A DNA stretch of 34,418 bases, from contig CAYWMD010000068.1 in the NCBI GenBank assembly GCA_964458575.1, forward strand, positions 1 to 34,418, given 5' to 3'. The translations under genes and the position numbers were made by a program. Below are positions 7,782-16,696 of the stretch, piece by piece; the stretch's first letter is position 1, and each line of letters starts with the position of its first letter. The notes beneath the pieces are model-generated. The model did not search any database, had not been told where the DNA came from, and saw only the letters and a list, made by a program, of their open reading frames with translations. This DNA is from CAYWMD01 sp964458575. GTDB taxonomy: Bacteria; Verrucomicrobiota; Verrucomicrobiia; Limisphaerales; JADLHS01.

Positions 7782-8684
7782 TCAGAAAGCGCACTTGACG
7801 ATGTTTTCCGACGGTGGGACGGATTTTGAGGGCGCGGCGATCCGCTCGTGCCGGGCGGCCTGTTCCAGACAATCAACCGCCGCGATAGTGAGGGCGTCCA
7901 GTTCCGCGCTGGACAGAGCCAGTGCGGTGAGCGCCGATTTATGCCGCGTGACGGCAAAGCTCTCCCAGCCGGGCGACGCGCCGGTTTGGTGCGCAATCGC
8001 ATCCGCGATGTGAATGGCCGTGGACAGGGCCGGCGGGCTGCCGGGGGGAGGCTGATGATGGTTTGCCGCGACTTCGATGATGACCTCCGGAATGTGCCAG
8101 CGCCGCAGGAGGCAGGCGCCCACTTCCGCGTGATTGCAACCAATGACAAGCTTTTCGGCTTCCAGCAGCGACGACTCGCGTGTTTCAACCAGCTCACGGA
8201 TGCGGGCGCGTTCCTTTGCGTCCAGCGCCTGACCGATGACGAGCTTGCCGATGTCATGCAACAAGCCGGCGGTGTAGGCGACCGACGTGTCGGCGCTGAT
8301 CTGCTTGGAAACCGCGAGCACCCGCGGAGAAAGCAGGGCCACCGCCAGGGAATGCCGCCACAAGGCGCCCGCTTCGATGTCGTAGCCGGGCAATTGCACG
8401 CCGACCTGGCTGCCGAAGCTCAACCCCATGACGAGGCGGTGAATTTCCCCGTAGCCCAGGTACAGCACGGCGTGTTCGAGCGAGGCGACCGGCTGGGCGA
8501 GGCCGTAACTGGCCGAATTGCAGAGCGCCAGGATTTTCGCGCTCAACACCGGATCCCGGCTGACAGTGGCGATCACCGCGTCGTAGTCCGCGTTCGGATT
8601 ATCCAGCAGATTCAACAACCGCACCACTGTCGGCGACGGTGGTCGCAAGTTGGGCGTTCGGCCGATCAGCGTTTCGGCTTTCAT
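7782..8684 (-). CDS. HDOD domain signalling protein
   Basis: A 300-residue HDOD protein. The LPSPTVV-like start, DPVLSAKILALCNSASYG, and the HD core LLHDIGKLVIG (H143-D144) are typical. H111, H184 and the H208-H209 pair are also present, so many metal-ligand positions of HD phosphohydrolases are kept, although HDOD proteins are generally thought to be non-catalytic scaffolds. Its ATG overlaps the cheD stop as ATGA, placing it firmly inside the che operon. HDOD proteins in other bacteria link to c-di-GMP or stress signalling; here the role is unknown. Confidence 0.88.
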   Translation of the reverse strand: MKAETLIGRTPNLRPPSPTVVRLLNLLDNPNADYDAVIATVSRDPVLSAKILALCNSASYGLAQPVASLEHAVLYLGYGEIHRLVMGLSFGSQVGVQLPGYDIEAGALWRHSLAVALLSPRVLAVSKQISADTSVAYTAGLLHDIGKLVIGQALDAKERARIRELVETRESSLLEAEKLVIGCNHAEVGACLLRRWHIPEVIIEVAANHHQPPPGSPPALSTAIHIADAIAHQTGASPGWESFAVTRHKSALTALALSSAELDALTIAAVDCLEQAARHERIAAPSKSVPPSENIVKCAF

Positions 8685-9217
8685 AATTCCGTTCCTCTTC
8701 GGCCCGGCAGGTCGAGTGTGACCAGGCCGGTTTCAAGGTTCAGCCGCATGGTCCGGCTTTCGTGACCGCCAACGGCGCGCGCGGCCAGCCGGACCCCGTT
8801 GCGCGTCAGCATATTGACCACCGTGTCAACGTTGCGGCGACCGATGTTGAACACCTTGTGCTCATCCAGGAACTCGGCGCCGCCGGCGAGTTTGACGATC
8901 AAATTCTGCTTCACCCCGCCCAGCGCATACACCGCGTGGAACATCGCGGGCAGCCCAAGGTCCACAAACATGTGGGGGCGGCTCGCGGCGCGTTCGGCGT
9001 TGATGGTGGAATCAGGTAACATGGCGTGCAGCATTCCACCGACTTTGACCGCCGGGTCGTAGATCGTGACACCCACACATGATCCCAATGAGTAGGTGAC
9101 CAGTTGAGCTGAAGCGTCGTTGCTGGCGAGCATGTCGCCCATGCCGACGATAAAACTCTTCTTCTGCGCGGGTACCACCCATCTCGGGGGTGCCGCCACA
9201 TGTGCCCGGTGTGACAT
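8681..9217 (-). CDS. cheD: CheD chemoreceptor glutamine deamidase
   Basis: A 178-residue CheD. The catalytic Cys (C47 in SLGSCVGVTIYD) and His (H64 in GGMLHAMLP) are present. CheD converts specific receptor glutamines to glutamates and in some bacteria stimulates CheC/CheX phosphatases. Its stop overlaps the start of the HDOD gene. The 157 bases between it and cheR contain nothing I can support, so this may be an internal promoter region. Confidence 0.93.
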   Translation of the reverse strand: MSHRAHVAAPPRWVVPAQKKSFIVGMGDMLASNDASAQLVTYSLGSCVGVTIYDPAVKVGGMLHAMLPDSTINAERAASRPHMFVDLGLPAMFHAVYALGGVKQNLIVKLAGGAEFLDEHKVFNIGRRNVDTVVNMLTRNGVRLAARAVGGHESRTMRLNLETGLVTLDLPGRRGTEL

Positions 9218-9374
9218 AAAGATATTGCAGTTTCAGCGCTGCCATGGTGCAAACAGATCCGGTGAAACATTTCCGCGCGGCCGGAAGGGAGGCCGTCGCA
9301 TGGCCAGCCCGGCCGTGGTCCCAAGCAAACTCAACAGACTGGCTTTCGTATGCATGATGTTCGTCATTCCAAAA

Positions 9375-10217
9375 TCAGGTTTTCCGGTAGATTCCCGGCC
9401 GCACCGCCTTCAAATGATGCCGGACGCCCAGCAGGCTTTCCGAGTGGCCAACGATCAGGCAGCCGCCCGTGGCCAGATGAGCGGTCAGCTTTGTGATCAG
9501 TTCCTGCTGCGTCGCGGTGTCGAAATAAATCATGACATTGCGGCAAAAGATGACCTGCTGGGAGGCGGCGACCGGATACTGGGCTTGCAACAGGTTCAAC
9601 TGGTAAAACCGCACGCCCTGCCGGAGCGCATCCTTGACCCGGTAGAAACCAACATTCGCCCCCACACCCTTCTGAAAGTAACGCGGGAGCAGATCCGGTT
9701 GCGGCACCTTCACCCGTTCCGCCGGATAAATTCCCTGCTGCGCCCGCTCGAGCACGCGCGTGGAAATATCCGAAGCCTCGATCTGCCAGTGAAACGTTCC
9801 GTGCTTCCGGGCATATTCGGCGAGGACGATCGCCATGGAATAAGGCTCCTCCCCCGAGGAGCAGGCGGCGCTCCAGCAACGAAACGTTTCTCCGCGTTGC
9901 ACCAGTTGAGGCACCCACTCCCGCAAGACTTCCTTGTGCAGGAAATCCAGGTGCTCTATCTCGCGGAAAAAATGCGTGTGATTGGTGGAAATCAGGTCCA
10001 CCAACGGGCCCAACTCCTGTTCGCCCTGCGTGGATTCGAGGAATTCGCAATACGCCTCGAACGAGTCCATGCCCAACTGGCGCAGCCGTTTGCCCAGGCG
10101 TCCCGTTACCAGCGCCTGCTTTTCCGGGCCAAGCCGGATCCGGCTCCGCGCATACACTTTGCCGGCGATAAACTCGTAGGCCTCCGCGGAGATCGTCTGG
10201 TGAAGCATGGCAGGCAT
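9375..10217 (-). CDS. cheR: CheR chemoreceptor methyltransferase
   Basis: About 280 residues, the usual CheR length. An N-terminal helical domain is followed by the SAM-binding domain with WSAACSSGEEPYS and the later FCRNVMIYFD motif. The motif STNHTHFFRE is also characteristic. It methylates receptor glutamates, probably on the two chemoreceptors encoded just upstream. The start is uncertain: ATGs at 10217 and 10208 are possible, and a TTG at 10229 overlaps the preceding receptor stop as TTGA, like the ATGA overlaps elsewhere in this operon. Confidence 0.93.
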   Translation of the reverse strand: MPAMLHQTISAEAYEFIAGKVYARSRIRLGPEKQALVTGRLGKRLRQLGMDSFEAYCEFLESTQGEQELGPLVDLISTNHTHFFREIEHLDFLHKEVLREWVPQLVQRGETFRCWSAACSSGEEPYSMAIVLAEYARKHGTFHWQIEASDISTRVLERAQQGIYPAERVKVPQPDLLPRYFQKGVGANVGFYRVKDALRQGVRFYQLNLLQAQYPVAASQQVIFCRNVMIYFDTATQQELITKLTAHLATGGCLIVGHSESLLGVRHHLKAVRPGIYRKT

Positions 10218-10225
10218 GGCGTGAC

Positions 10226-12112
10226 TCAAAAGTCCTTGAAGCCATTGTGTCCGTTGCCCGCCGGCTCCGGCATGGGAATGTCCGGCTGCACCGGTACCTT
10301 GCGGAATCCCGGCGCGGCGGGCACGGCCGGCAGCTGGGATTTGTTCTTGATGATTTTCGGTGACATCCCGAAGGCCGTGGCTGCAGCCGGGGCCGGACTC
10401 GGCTTTGGTGCCGCCGCATGCGCCGCGTGGCTGCCGAAACCGCTCCCGGCAACGATGACCTGCAACTGACCGATGATGTTTTGCAGCGAACCGACCTGGC
10501 TGTTCAATTCTTCCGCTGCGCTGGCGTTTTCCTCCGCGCTTGCGGCGTTGGACTGTGTGACCTTGTCCATCTGGCCCACGGCCACGTTCACTTCGGCCAC
10601 GCCCTGGTTTTGCTCCTGGCTCGCGGTGGCGATCTGCGTGGTGACCTCATCGAGTGATTTGATTTGGGTGACGATGCCCGAAAAGACCTGCTCGATGGTT
10701 TGCGCCTTGGCCTCCACCTCGGCGAGGCTCTCCACCACTTTTTTGCTGGAGGCGCCGCCCAGTTCGCTGCGCTTGACCGCGGCCTCGATTTTTTCCGACG
10801 TGTCCTTGGCGGCTTGCGCGCTGCGTTGCGCGAGGGAGCGCACTTCGTCGGCCACGACGGCAAAGCCGGCGCCGGCTTCGCCGGCGCGCGCGGCCTCGAC
10901 CGCGGCATTGAGCGCCAGCAGGTTCGTCTGGAACGCGATCTCATCAATGGTCTTGATGATCTTGGAAATCTCCTGGCTGGAGGACTGCATTTCGCCGACC
11001 GCGGACTGCATTTCACCGACGGCGGAGCGGATGGCCTTCAGCGTCCGGTTCATTTCATTCAGTTGATTGAGGCCGGCGTTCGCCGCTTCGCGTGTCTGCC
11101 GGCCGAGCGAAGTGCCGTTGGAGGCGTTTTCGGCGTTTCGCTTTACCATGCTCGCAATTTCCTCCAGCGAGGCGCTCGTTTCCTCCAGCGAGGCGGCTTG
11201 CTCGCTGGCGCTTTCGGCTAGGGACTGGCTTGCGGCGCTGATTTGCTGGACCGCCTCCCCGGTTTGCCCCGCGCCCCGGCCGAGTTGGTCAATCACGCCG
11301 CGGAGCGGTTTCACCAGGAGGTATTTGTTCATCAGATGAAACGCCAGGATGACCACGACCAGAATGGTGCAGCCGACGATGGCCATGGACGTCACGGTCG
11401 CGCGCACCACCGGATCGCCCGCCATCTGCGTCTTCAACACGAAGGCCCCTTTGAGCTCGTCCAGTTTGGCGCCTTCCATTGGAAGACCGAGGACATCCTT
11501 GCCGTCCTTGGTGGGACTGGTGGCCGGATCGCCGTGGCAGGAAAGGCAGCTCCGTTTCAAATGAATGGGCCGGGCCAGAGTGAGTTCACCTGTCTTCTTA
11601 TCGTGCGCGAAGAACTCTGTCTTTCCAGACGCAAACGCCTTGAACGCCTCCGCGAATTGTGCGCCGTTGTTGTTTTTCGGATTGCGCGCCGGGAAGCCGG
11701 GGCGGGAGGGTGTGAAAAACTCGTAGCCTTCCTTCTTGGCGGCTTCCGCCACCGATTGCCAGGCGGCCACGACCGGGATCGTCCGGTACAAGTCAGTTTT
11801 GTCATACGCCTCGAGCAACGGCCGGCCGCCGGCCTGTTCCTTGGCGAGCGCCGCGAGGTGTGGCGCGTCAAACGCGGAGACCCGGTGGAGGTCGTCCATG
11901 TTCTCAATCATGACCTCGGATTGCGCCAGCAGGCTGCTCATGTTGTGGCGGAATTCCTCCACCCGGTTCTTTCCGGCAAGGTAGTTAACCGTGATGATGG
12001 CTCCGAGCGTGGAGCAAATCACGGCGAGCGCCACGCCGCTGAGAATTCTGAAGCCGATGGGGAATTTCTGCACCCCATGCTTCATGACCCATTCGATGGT
12101 TGTTGCTATCAT
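10226..12112 (-). CDS. Methyl-accepting chemotaxis protein with c-type haem periplasmic domain (DUF3365/Tll0287-like)
   Basis: A 628-residue chemoreceptor. TM1 is at about residues 22-44 and TM2 at about 239-261, with a periplasmic domain between them. That domain contains a covalent haem motif C-L-S-C-H (C189, C192, H193) within a DUF3365/Tll0287-like pattern (FPARNPKNNN ... RPIHLKRSCLSCHGDP), so it probably senses redox state or a gas ligand. After TM2 only a very short KPLRGVIDQL stretch precedes the coiled coil, so a full HAMP domain seems to be missing. The signalling tip IDEIAFQTNLLALNAAVEAA is intact. A flexible Pro/Ala-rich tail ends in GFKDF. The start at 12112 has a good GAGGAGA ribosome binding site about 8-10 bases upstream. 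Confidence 0.92.
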   Translation of the reverse strand: MIATTIEWVMKHGVQKFPIGFRILSGVALAVICSTLGAIITVNYLAGKNRVEEFRHNMSSLLAQSEVMIENMDDLHRVSAFDAPHLAALAKEQAGGRPLLEAYDKTDLYRTIPVVAAWQSVAEAAKKEGYEFFTPSRPGFPARNPKNNNGAQFAEAFKAFASGKTEFFAHDKKTGELTLARPIHLKRSCLSCHGDPATSPTKDGKDVLGLPMEGAKLDELKGAFVLKTQMAGDPVVRATVTSMAIVGCTILVVVILAFHLMNKYLLVKPLRGVIDQLGRGAGQTGEAVQQISAASQSLAESASEQAASLEETSASLEEIASMVKRNAENASNGTSLGRQTREAANAGLNQLNEMNRTLKAIRSAVGEMQSAVGEMQSSSQEISKIIKTIDEIAFQTNLLALNAAVEAARAGEAGAGFAVVADEVRSLAQRSAQAAKDTSEKIEAAVKRSELGGASSKKVVESLAEVEAKAQTIEQVFSGIVTQIKSLDEVTTQIATASQEQNQGVAEVNVAVGQMDKVTQSNAASAEENASAAEELNSQVGSLQNIIGQLQVIVAGSGFGSHAAHAAAPKPSPAPAAATAFGMSPKIIKNKSQLPAVPAAPGFRKVPVQPDIPMPEPAGNGHNGFKDF

Positions 12113-12167
12113 ATCTTTTGATCTCCTCGGTAGGTTTTCACTTTCCCAAAGTTGTGCGCTGCGTTGT

Positions 12168-13883
12168 TCAAAAGTCCTCAAATCCATCGAGCCGCTTTGC
12201 AACCGGTTCCGGCGTCGGAATGTCGCGGTCCCCGGGCACGGCGCGGAAACCAGGCGCAGGGGGTGCCGCCGGCAGCGGGGACCTGGTCTTGGCCGCTGTT
12301 GGCGGACGCACCGGTTGCCGCCGGCTTTCCGGGCGCGGGGTGGTTGCAAGCGCTGGATTTGTTTCCGCGGCAACTCCGGAAATCAGCTTTTGCAGTCGTT
12401 GAACGATGTCCTGCAAGGCGCCCACCTGGGCGTTCATCTCCTCCGCCGCACTGGCGTTTTCCTCCGCCGCGGACGCATTCGATTGGGTGACCTTGTCCAT
12501 TTGGCTCACGGCCGCATTCACTTCGCTGATGCCCTGACTCTGTTCCTTGGTCGCGGTGGCGATTTCAGCGATGACGTCGTCGAGCGATTTCACCTGTCTG
12601 ACAATGCCGTTGAACACCTGTTCGAGGTTGTGGGCGTTGTTTTCAATCTCGCCCAGACTCGAGACGACTTTCTGGCTGGCTGCTCCGCCGAGCGCGCTGC
12701 GTTTGACGGCGGCTTCGATCTTCTCGGAGGTGTCCTTGGCGGCTTGCGCGCTGCGCTGCGCCAGCGACCGCACTTCGTCGGCAACCACGGCAAAGCCAGC
12801 CCCCGCTTCGCCGGCCCGCGCAGCCTCCACCGCGGCGTTGAGCGCAAGGAGGTTGGTTTGGAATGCAATCTCGTCAATCGTCTTGATGATCTTGGCGATT
12901 TCCTGGCTGGAGGACTGCATGTCCCCCACGGCGGTTTCCATTTCACCGACCGCGCTCTTGACGGTGGTCAGGGTGCGGCCCATTTCTGAAATCCGTTCAA
13001 GTCCGGTCACGGCGGATTCACGCGCCTGGTTGCTCAACGTGTGGCTGCTGGCGGCGTTGTCCGCGTTGCGCTTGGTCATCGCGGCGATTTCTTCCAATGA
13101 AGCGCTGGTTTCCTCCAGGGAGGCCGCTTGCTCGCTCGCACCTTCCGCCAGCGACTGGCTGGCGGACGCAACCTCGTGCGCCGCCGACTGGGTCTGCGCG
13201 GCACCGCCCGACAACTGTCCTGTCACGTCGCGTAAGACCCGTGCGACCCCGTGAATCAACGTCCATCCAAATCCGCCGCCCAACAGAATGCCCAAGGCCA
13301 GGGTGGCGACGGAGGTCCAGAGGATCATTTCAAATCGGGCATGGGCAGCATCGTACTCTTCTTTCGCCACCTGCAGTTGCAGATCCACCAATTCGGTAAT
13401 CTTGCTGCTGATGGGATCAATGTGCTGGTAGAGCGGTCCGTCGAATTCCCCCATCTGCCCCTTGACGTTGCCGGTTCTGCCCGACAGGAACTTCCGCAGG
13501 CGCTCGACGGCGCGGTCAGCGGGAACAAAAAGTTGTTGGGCCTCGGCGGCGAGCCTTTTCTCCTCCGTGGTCAGGTAGGTCGAAGAATATGCCTGCCAGT
13601 TTTCATGGATGCGTTTGCTGGATTCCGCCACGTTCTTGAGGGTTTCCTCGGCCGTGAAGAGTCCCGCGTTGGCCTTGTTGGCCGCGTCAATGATCGCCAC
13701 AGCGTAGTCGTCCGCAATAGCTTTAAGTTGCTTGAGAGGGACAACGCGATCGTTATAGACCGTTTCCAGTCCGCCGTTCGTGCGACGAATGCCGGCAATG
13801 CCTAGAACACCGACGGCAATGGCGACACCCACCAGTATCGTCCCCACGGCATACAACTTTGTACTGAGCTTCAGGTTGTTCAT
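12168..13883 (-). CDS. Methyl-accepting chemotaxis protein with four-helix-bundle sensor
   Basis: A 571-residue receptor beginning MNNLKLSTKLYAVGTILVGV (TM1). An all-helical periplasmic sensor of the 4HB_MCP type follows, then TM2 at about 190-210. As in the neighbouring receptor, the second membrane segment leads almost directly into the signalling coiled coil (LAEGASEQAASLEETSASLE) without a clear HAMP domain. The cytoplasmic half is very similar to that of the neighbour even at DNA level, so one probably arose by duplication with sensor exchange. The tail is Pro-rich and ends in GFEDF, which fits a CheR-tethering pentapeptide. Confidence 0.92.
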   Translation of the reverse strand: MNNLKLSTKLYAVGTILVGVAIAVGVLGIAGIRRTNGGLETVYNDRVVPLKQLKAIADDYAVAIIDAANKANAGLFTAEETLKNVAESSKRIHENWQAYSSTYLTTEEKRLAAEAQQLFVPADRAVERLRKFLSGRTGNVKGQMGEFDGPLYQHIDPISSKITELVDLQLQVAKEEYDAAHARFEMILWTSVATLALGILLGGGFGWTLIHGVARVLRDVTGQLSGGAAQTQSAAHEVASASQSLAEGASEQAASLEETSASLEEIAAMTKRNADNAASSHTLSNQARESAVTGLERISEMGRTLTTVKSAVGEMETAVGDMQSSSQEIAKIIKTIDEIAFQTNLLALNAAVEAARAGEAGAGFAVVADEVRSLAQRSAQAAKDTSEKIEAAVKRSALGGAASQKVVSSLGEIENNAHNLEQVFNGIVRQVKSLDDVIAEIATATKEQSQGISEVNAAVSQMDKVTQSNASAAEENASAAEEMNAQVGALQDIVQRLQKLISGVAAETNPALATTPRPESRRQPVRPPTAAKTRSPLPAAPPAPGFRAVPGDRDIPTPEPVAKRLDGFEDF

Positions 13884-13916
13884 GTTGGTTGGCGGGTGCT
13901 TGTGGCGGGGGGCAGA

Positions 13917-14435
13917 TCAAGCGGTGGTGCCGGACTGAAGTCGCTTTCCGTCAACGCCAGTAATAACCCCGTCAATGTCGAGCAGGAGCTTGACCGCGCC
14001 TCGGACCTTTGCCATGCCGAGGATGTACTCGGTATCAAGGGCCGCGCCGAAATCCGGGGTCGGTTCGATGTCCGTGGTGGCGATGTTCACAACCTCCTCC
14101 ACCGCGTCCACGATCAGCCCCATCAGCGATACCGATTTGTCCGGCAGCGAAACCTGCACGACGACGATGCAGGTGAGGTCGGTGTTGTGGATGTTTGTCA
14201 GTTCGAATTTGAGCCGCAAGTCGGCCACGGGAATGATCTTGCCGCGCAGGTTCAGAACGCCCTTGATGTACGTGGGCATTTGCGGCACCGGGGTGATGTC
14301 GCAGAGGCGGATGATTTCGCGCACCTTTAACACCGGCACGCCGTAACACTCGCGGCCCAGGATGAAGCTCAGGTACTTCCCCGCCAGCCGCTGACTGAGG
14401 CTGCCGGAGGTTGGTTCGGCGGTTGCAGTAGCCAT
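13917..14435 (-). CDS. cheW: CheW coupling protein
   Basis: A 172-residue CheW that bridges receptors and CheA. Typical segments are FILGRECYGVPVLKVREI, PTYIKGVLNLRGKIIPVADL and LIVDAVEEVVNI. The ATG at 14435 gives a short Ala/Thr-rich N-terminus. An in-frame GTG at 14471 is an alternative start. It lies between cheA (110 bases upstream) and the first receptor gene (33 bases downstream) on the same strand. Confidence 0.93.
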   Translation of the reverse strand: MATATAEPTSGSLSQRLAGKYLSFILGRECYGVPVLKVREIIRLCDITPVPQMPTYIKGVLNLRGKIIPVADLRLKFELTNIHNTDLTCIVVVQVSLPDKSVSLMGLIVDAVEEVVNIATTDIEPTPDFGAALDTEYILGMAKVRGAVKLLLDIDGVITGVDGKRLQSGTTA

Positions 14436-14545
14436 AACTATGATTTCAGCTTCGCTGGTCGCGCAGGGCACACCCGGAGGCCCGTCACGGACGAACGCGA
14501 CTCATCGCTTCATACATCGGCTGATTTTCCCGGAGCTTTAATCCT

Positions 14546-16696
14546 TTATGCGGTTAAGGATACGTTCTGATCGAGTCTCACCAGGGCATCCACATTCAAA
14601 ATCAATCCCACGCGGCCATCCCCCAGCACCGCGCCGCCGGCCAGGGACGGGTTTTTTTTGAGCGCGCCGCCGAGGCTCTTGATGACCACCTCCTGTTTGC
14701 CGATCAACTCGTCCACCAGCAAACAACGTGTCTGGGACCCGGATTCGACCACCACCACAATGCCTTCCGTTGGGTCGAGAACCTTCGCGGGCCGCTGGAA
14801 GAACTGGTGCAATCGCAACAGGGGACTCAACCGGCCGCGAACGTTCACCAGTTCGCCGCGCGCTTGCACGGTTGAAATCATTTCGCGTTTGGGCCGGAAC
14901 GATTCCCGAACCGACAGCGTCGGGATGATGTACCGCTCCTCGCTTACCCCCACGATCATCCCGTCAATAATGGCCAGGGTCAGGGGCAGATAAATGGTGA
15001 AAGTCGTGCCCTGCCCGAGGACCGTTTCGATCTCCACTTTTCCGCGGAGTTTCTCAATATTGCGCCGCACCACGTCCATGCCCACGCCGCGGCCGGAAAT
15101 CTCCGTGACCTGGTCTGCGGTCGAAAAGCCCGGCGCAAAGATGAGATTGTAGATTTCCGGATCGGACAGTTGCTCCTCTGGTTTGACCAGACCCTTGTCC
15201 CGGGCCTTGGCGAGCAGGCGCTCCTTGTTCAAGCCGTTGCCGTCATCCTGAATCTGGATGACGATGTTGCCCCCCCGATGAAACGCGCGGAGATGGATCC
15301 TGCCGGTCGCGATCTTGCCGTGCGCGCTGCGCACGTCCGGCAATTCGACGCCATGATCCACCGCGTTGCGGATCATGTGAATCAATGGGTCGGAAATCTC
15401 CTCCACGATGTTGCGATCCAGTTCGGTGTCCTCGCCGCTGAGCACGAGCTGGACCTTCTTTTGCTGTTTGCCCGCCAGGTCGCGCACGAGCCGGTTCATT
15501 TTCTGGAACGTGGCGCGAATCGGCACCATGCGCAGTGACATCGCCGTGCGCTGAAGTTCGCTGGTGATGCGATGCAGTTGGGCCAGGTTGCGGGACAGGG
15601 ACCGGCTCGGGACCTGTTTCAACTCGCGGTCCTGAACCACCATGGACTCCGCAATGACCAACTCGCCCACGAGATCAATCAGGCTGTCGAGTTTTACGGT
15701 GTCCACCTTCACGAATCCGGTTGTGGCGTTGGCGGCACCCGCGCTGGCAGCCGGAATGTCGGCTTCACGGACGGCGGCGACCTTGACCGACGAGGTCGTT
15801 TCAGCCGGCGATTCGGCCGGGGTCTTCGCTGGTGTGGTGGTCGGGGCCGCCAGGATCGCCTTCACGCGGGCCGTCAGGCGTCCGGTGGGGATGACGATGG
15901 GCCGCCACAGTTGCGTTCCGTTTAGCTGGGCGGAAATTTGCACGACAAATTTCTTGAGCGTGTCGCCGCCTTCGAGAATGACGTCAATGATGCCCGAGTT
16001 GAGCGTGAGCTTCTGCTGTCGGGCCGCGTCGAGCAGTGATTCGAGTTCGTGCGCGAGGTTCTTGATCGGCGTGAGGTTCAAAAAGCCGGAGCCGCCCTTG
16101 AAGGTGTGAAACGCGCGGAAGATGGAATTGAGCGTTTCGGCGTTGGTGGGATCGTCTTCCAGAACCAGGACGCCGTTCTCGATGTTTTGAAGATGTTCCT
16201 GGGATTCGTTGATGAACTCGGTCAACAACTCGCGGTCGGATTCAAGATTCAACGTGAGAGGGGAGACCGAGTCGGTTGCCCCGGTGTGTGTCGCCGCTGG
16301 GGCCGGATCGGAAATGGCTGCGGGTGGCGGCGGGGTCGGGGTAGGGCGGCTGCCGGCGTCGGTCCAAGCGACGGGAAATTCCGGGAGCGTGGCATTCTCC
16401 TGCCACCGATCCACAGCTGTGGACATCCAGCCGTGCCAGTCCCCGAGTCGTTGGATGGTTCCGGCATCCAGCGTGACGGTCGTGTCGAAAATGTGATCCA
16501 GCCAGGCGCGCGCACGGCGGACAGCATCGAGAATCGCAACTGGCGGCGGATCCGTTTGAATCGCCTCTTCGATTTGCAGCAAACAGTGATTGACGGGCAA
16601 AAGTCCCGAATCCTTGCCCGGCTCGGCAAAAGCCAGTTCCAAAGCCAGTTGGCGCACCAGGTCGGCCATGGCGCGCGCTGTAACGATTTCAGGCAT
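14546..16696 (-). CDS. cheA: CheA chemotaxis histidine kinase
   Basis: About 716 residues. Residues 1-110 form an unrecognised helical N-terminal region, followed by a Pro/Ala linker. The HPt domain carries the phosphorylated His at about residue 197 (FRAFHTFKGGSGFL). No clear P2 domain is seen, only a Pro/Ala/Thr linker. The dimerisation (VDTVKLDSLIDLVGELVIAE), ATPase (N box MIRNAVDHGVE, G boxes DDGNGLN and GRGVGMD) and CheW-like domains follow in order. The frame stays open to 16993. An ATG at 16909 has a good AAGGGG site upstream and would add 71 residues of low-complexity sequence, so the start is uncertain. It heads the che operon and is divergent from the peroxidase gene. Confidence 0.93.
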   Translation of the reverse strand: MPEIVTARAMADLVRQLALELAFAEPGKDSGLLPVNHCLLQIEEAIQTDPPPVAILDAVRRARAWLDHIFDTTVTLDAGTIQRLGDWHGWMSTAVDRWQENATLPEFPVAWTDAGSRPTPTPPPPAAISDPAPAATHTGATDSVSPLTLNLESDRELLTEFINESQEHLQNIENGVLVLEDDPTNAETLNSIFRAFHTFKGGSGFLNLTPIKNLAHELESLLDAARQQKLTLNSGIIDVILEGGDTLKKFVVQISAQLNGTQLWRPIVIPTGRLTARVKAILAAPTTTPAKTPAESPAETTSSVKVAAVREADIPAASAGAANATTGFVKVDTVKLDSLIDLVGELVIAESMVVQDRELKQVPSRSLSRNLAQLHRITSELQRTAMSLRMVPIRATFQKMNRLVRDLAGKQQKKVQLVLSGEDTELDRNIVEEISDPLIHMIRNAVDHGVELPDVRSAHGKIATGRIHLRAFHRGGNIVIQIQDDGNGLNKERLLAKARDKGLVKPEEQLSDPEIYNLIFAPGFSTADQVTEISGRGVGMDVVRRNIEKLRGKVEIETVLGQGTTFTIYLPLTLAIIDGMIVGVSEERYIIPTLSVRESFRPKREMISTVQARGELVNVRGRLSPLLRLHQFFQRPAKVLDPTEGIVVVVESGSQTRCLLVDELIGKQEVVIKSLGGALKKNPSLAGGAVLGDGRVGLILNVDALVRLDQNVSLTA

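Noticed and set aside
7775..8257. N-terminal extension of the cheB frame
   Set aside because: The frame is open, but the translated part is Ser/Arg/Pro-rich shadow of the HDOD gene; the ATG at 7774 starts the receiver domain properly.
9364..10452. A 362-codon minus-strand frame overlapping cheR
   Set aside because: It is in a different frame from cheR, whose SAM motif and family signatures are intact; the alternative translation has no recognisable domain.
12113..12373. N-terminal extension of the haem receptor frame
   Set aside because: It overlaps the tail of the upstream receptor gene and reads as Arg/Pro-rich shadow; the ATG at 12112 has a good ribosome binding site and starts the receptor just before TM1.
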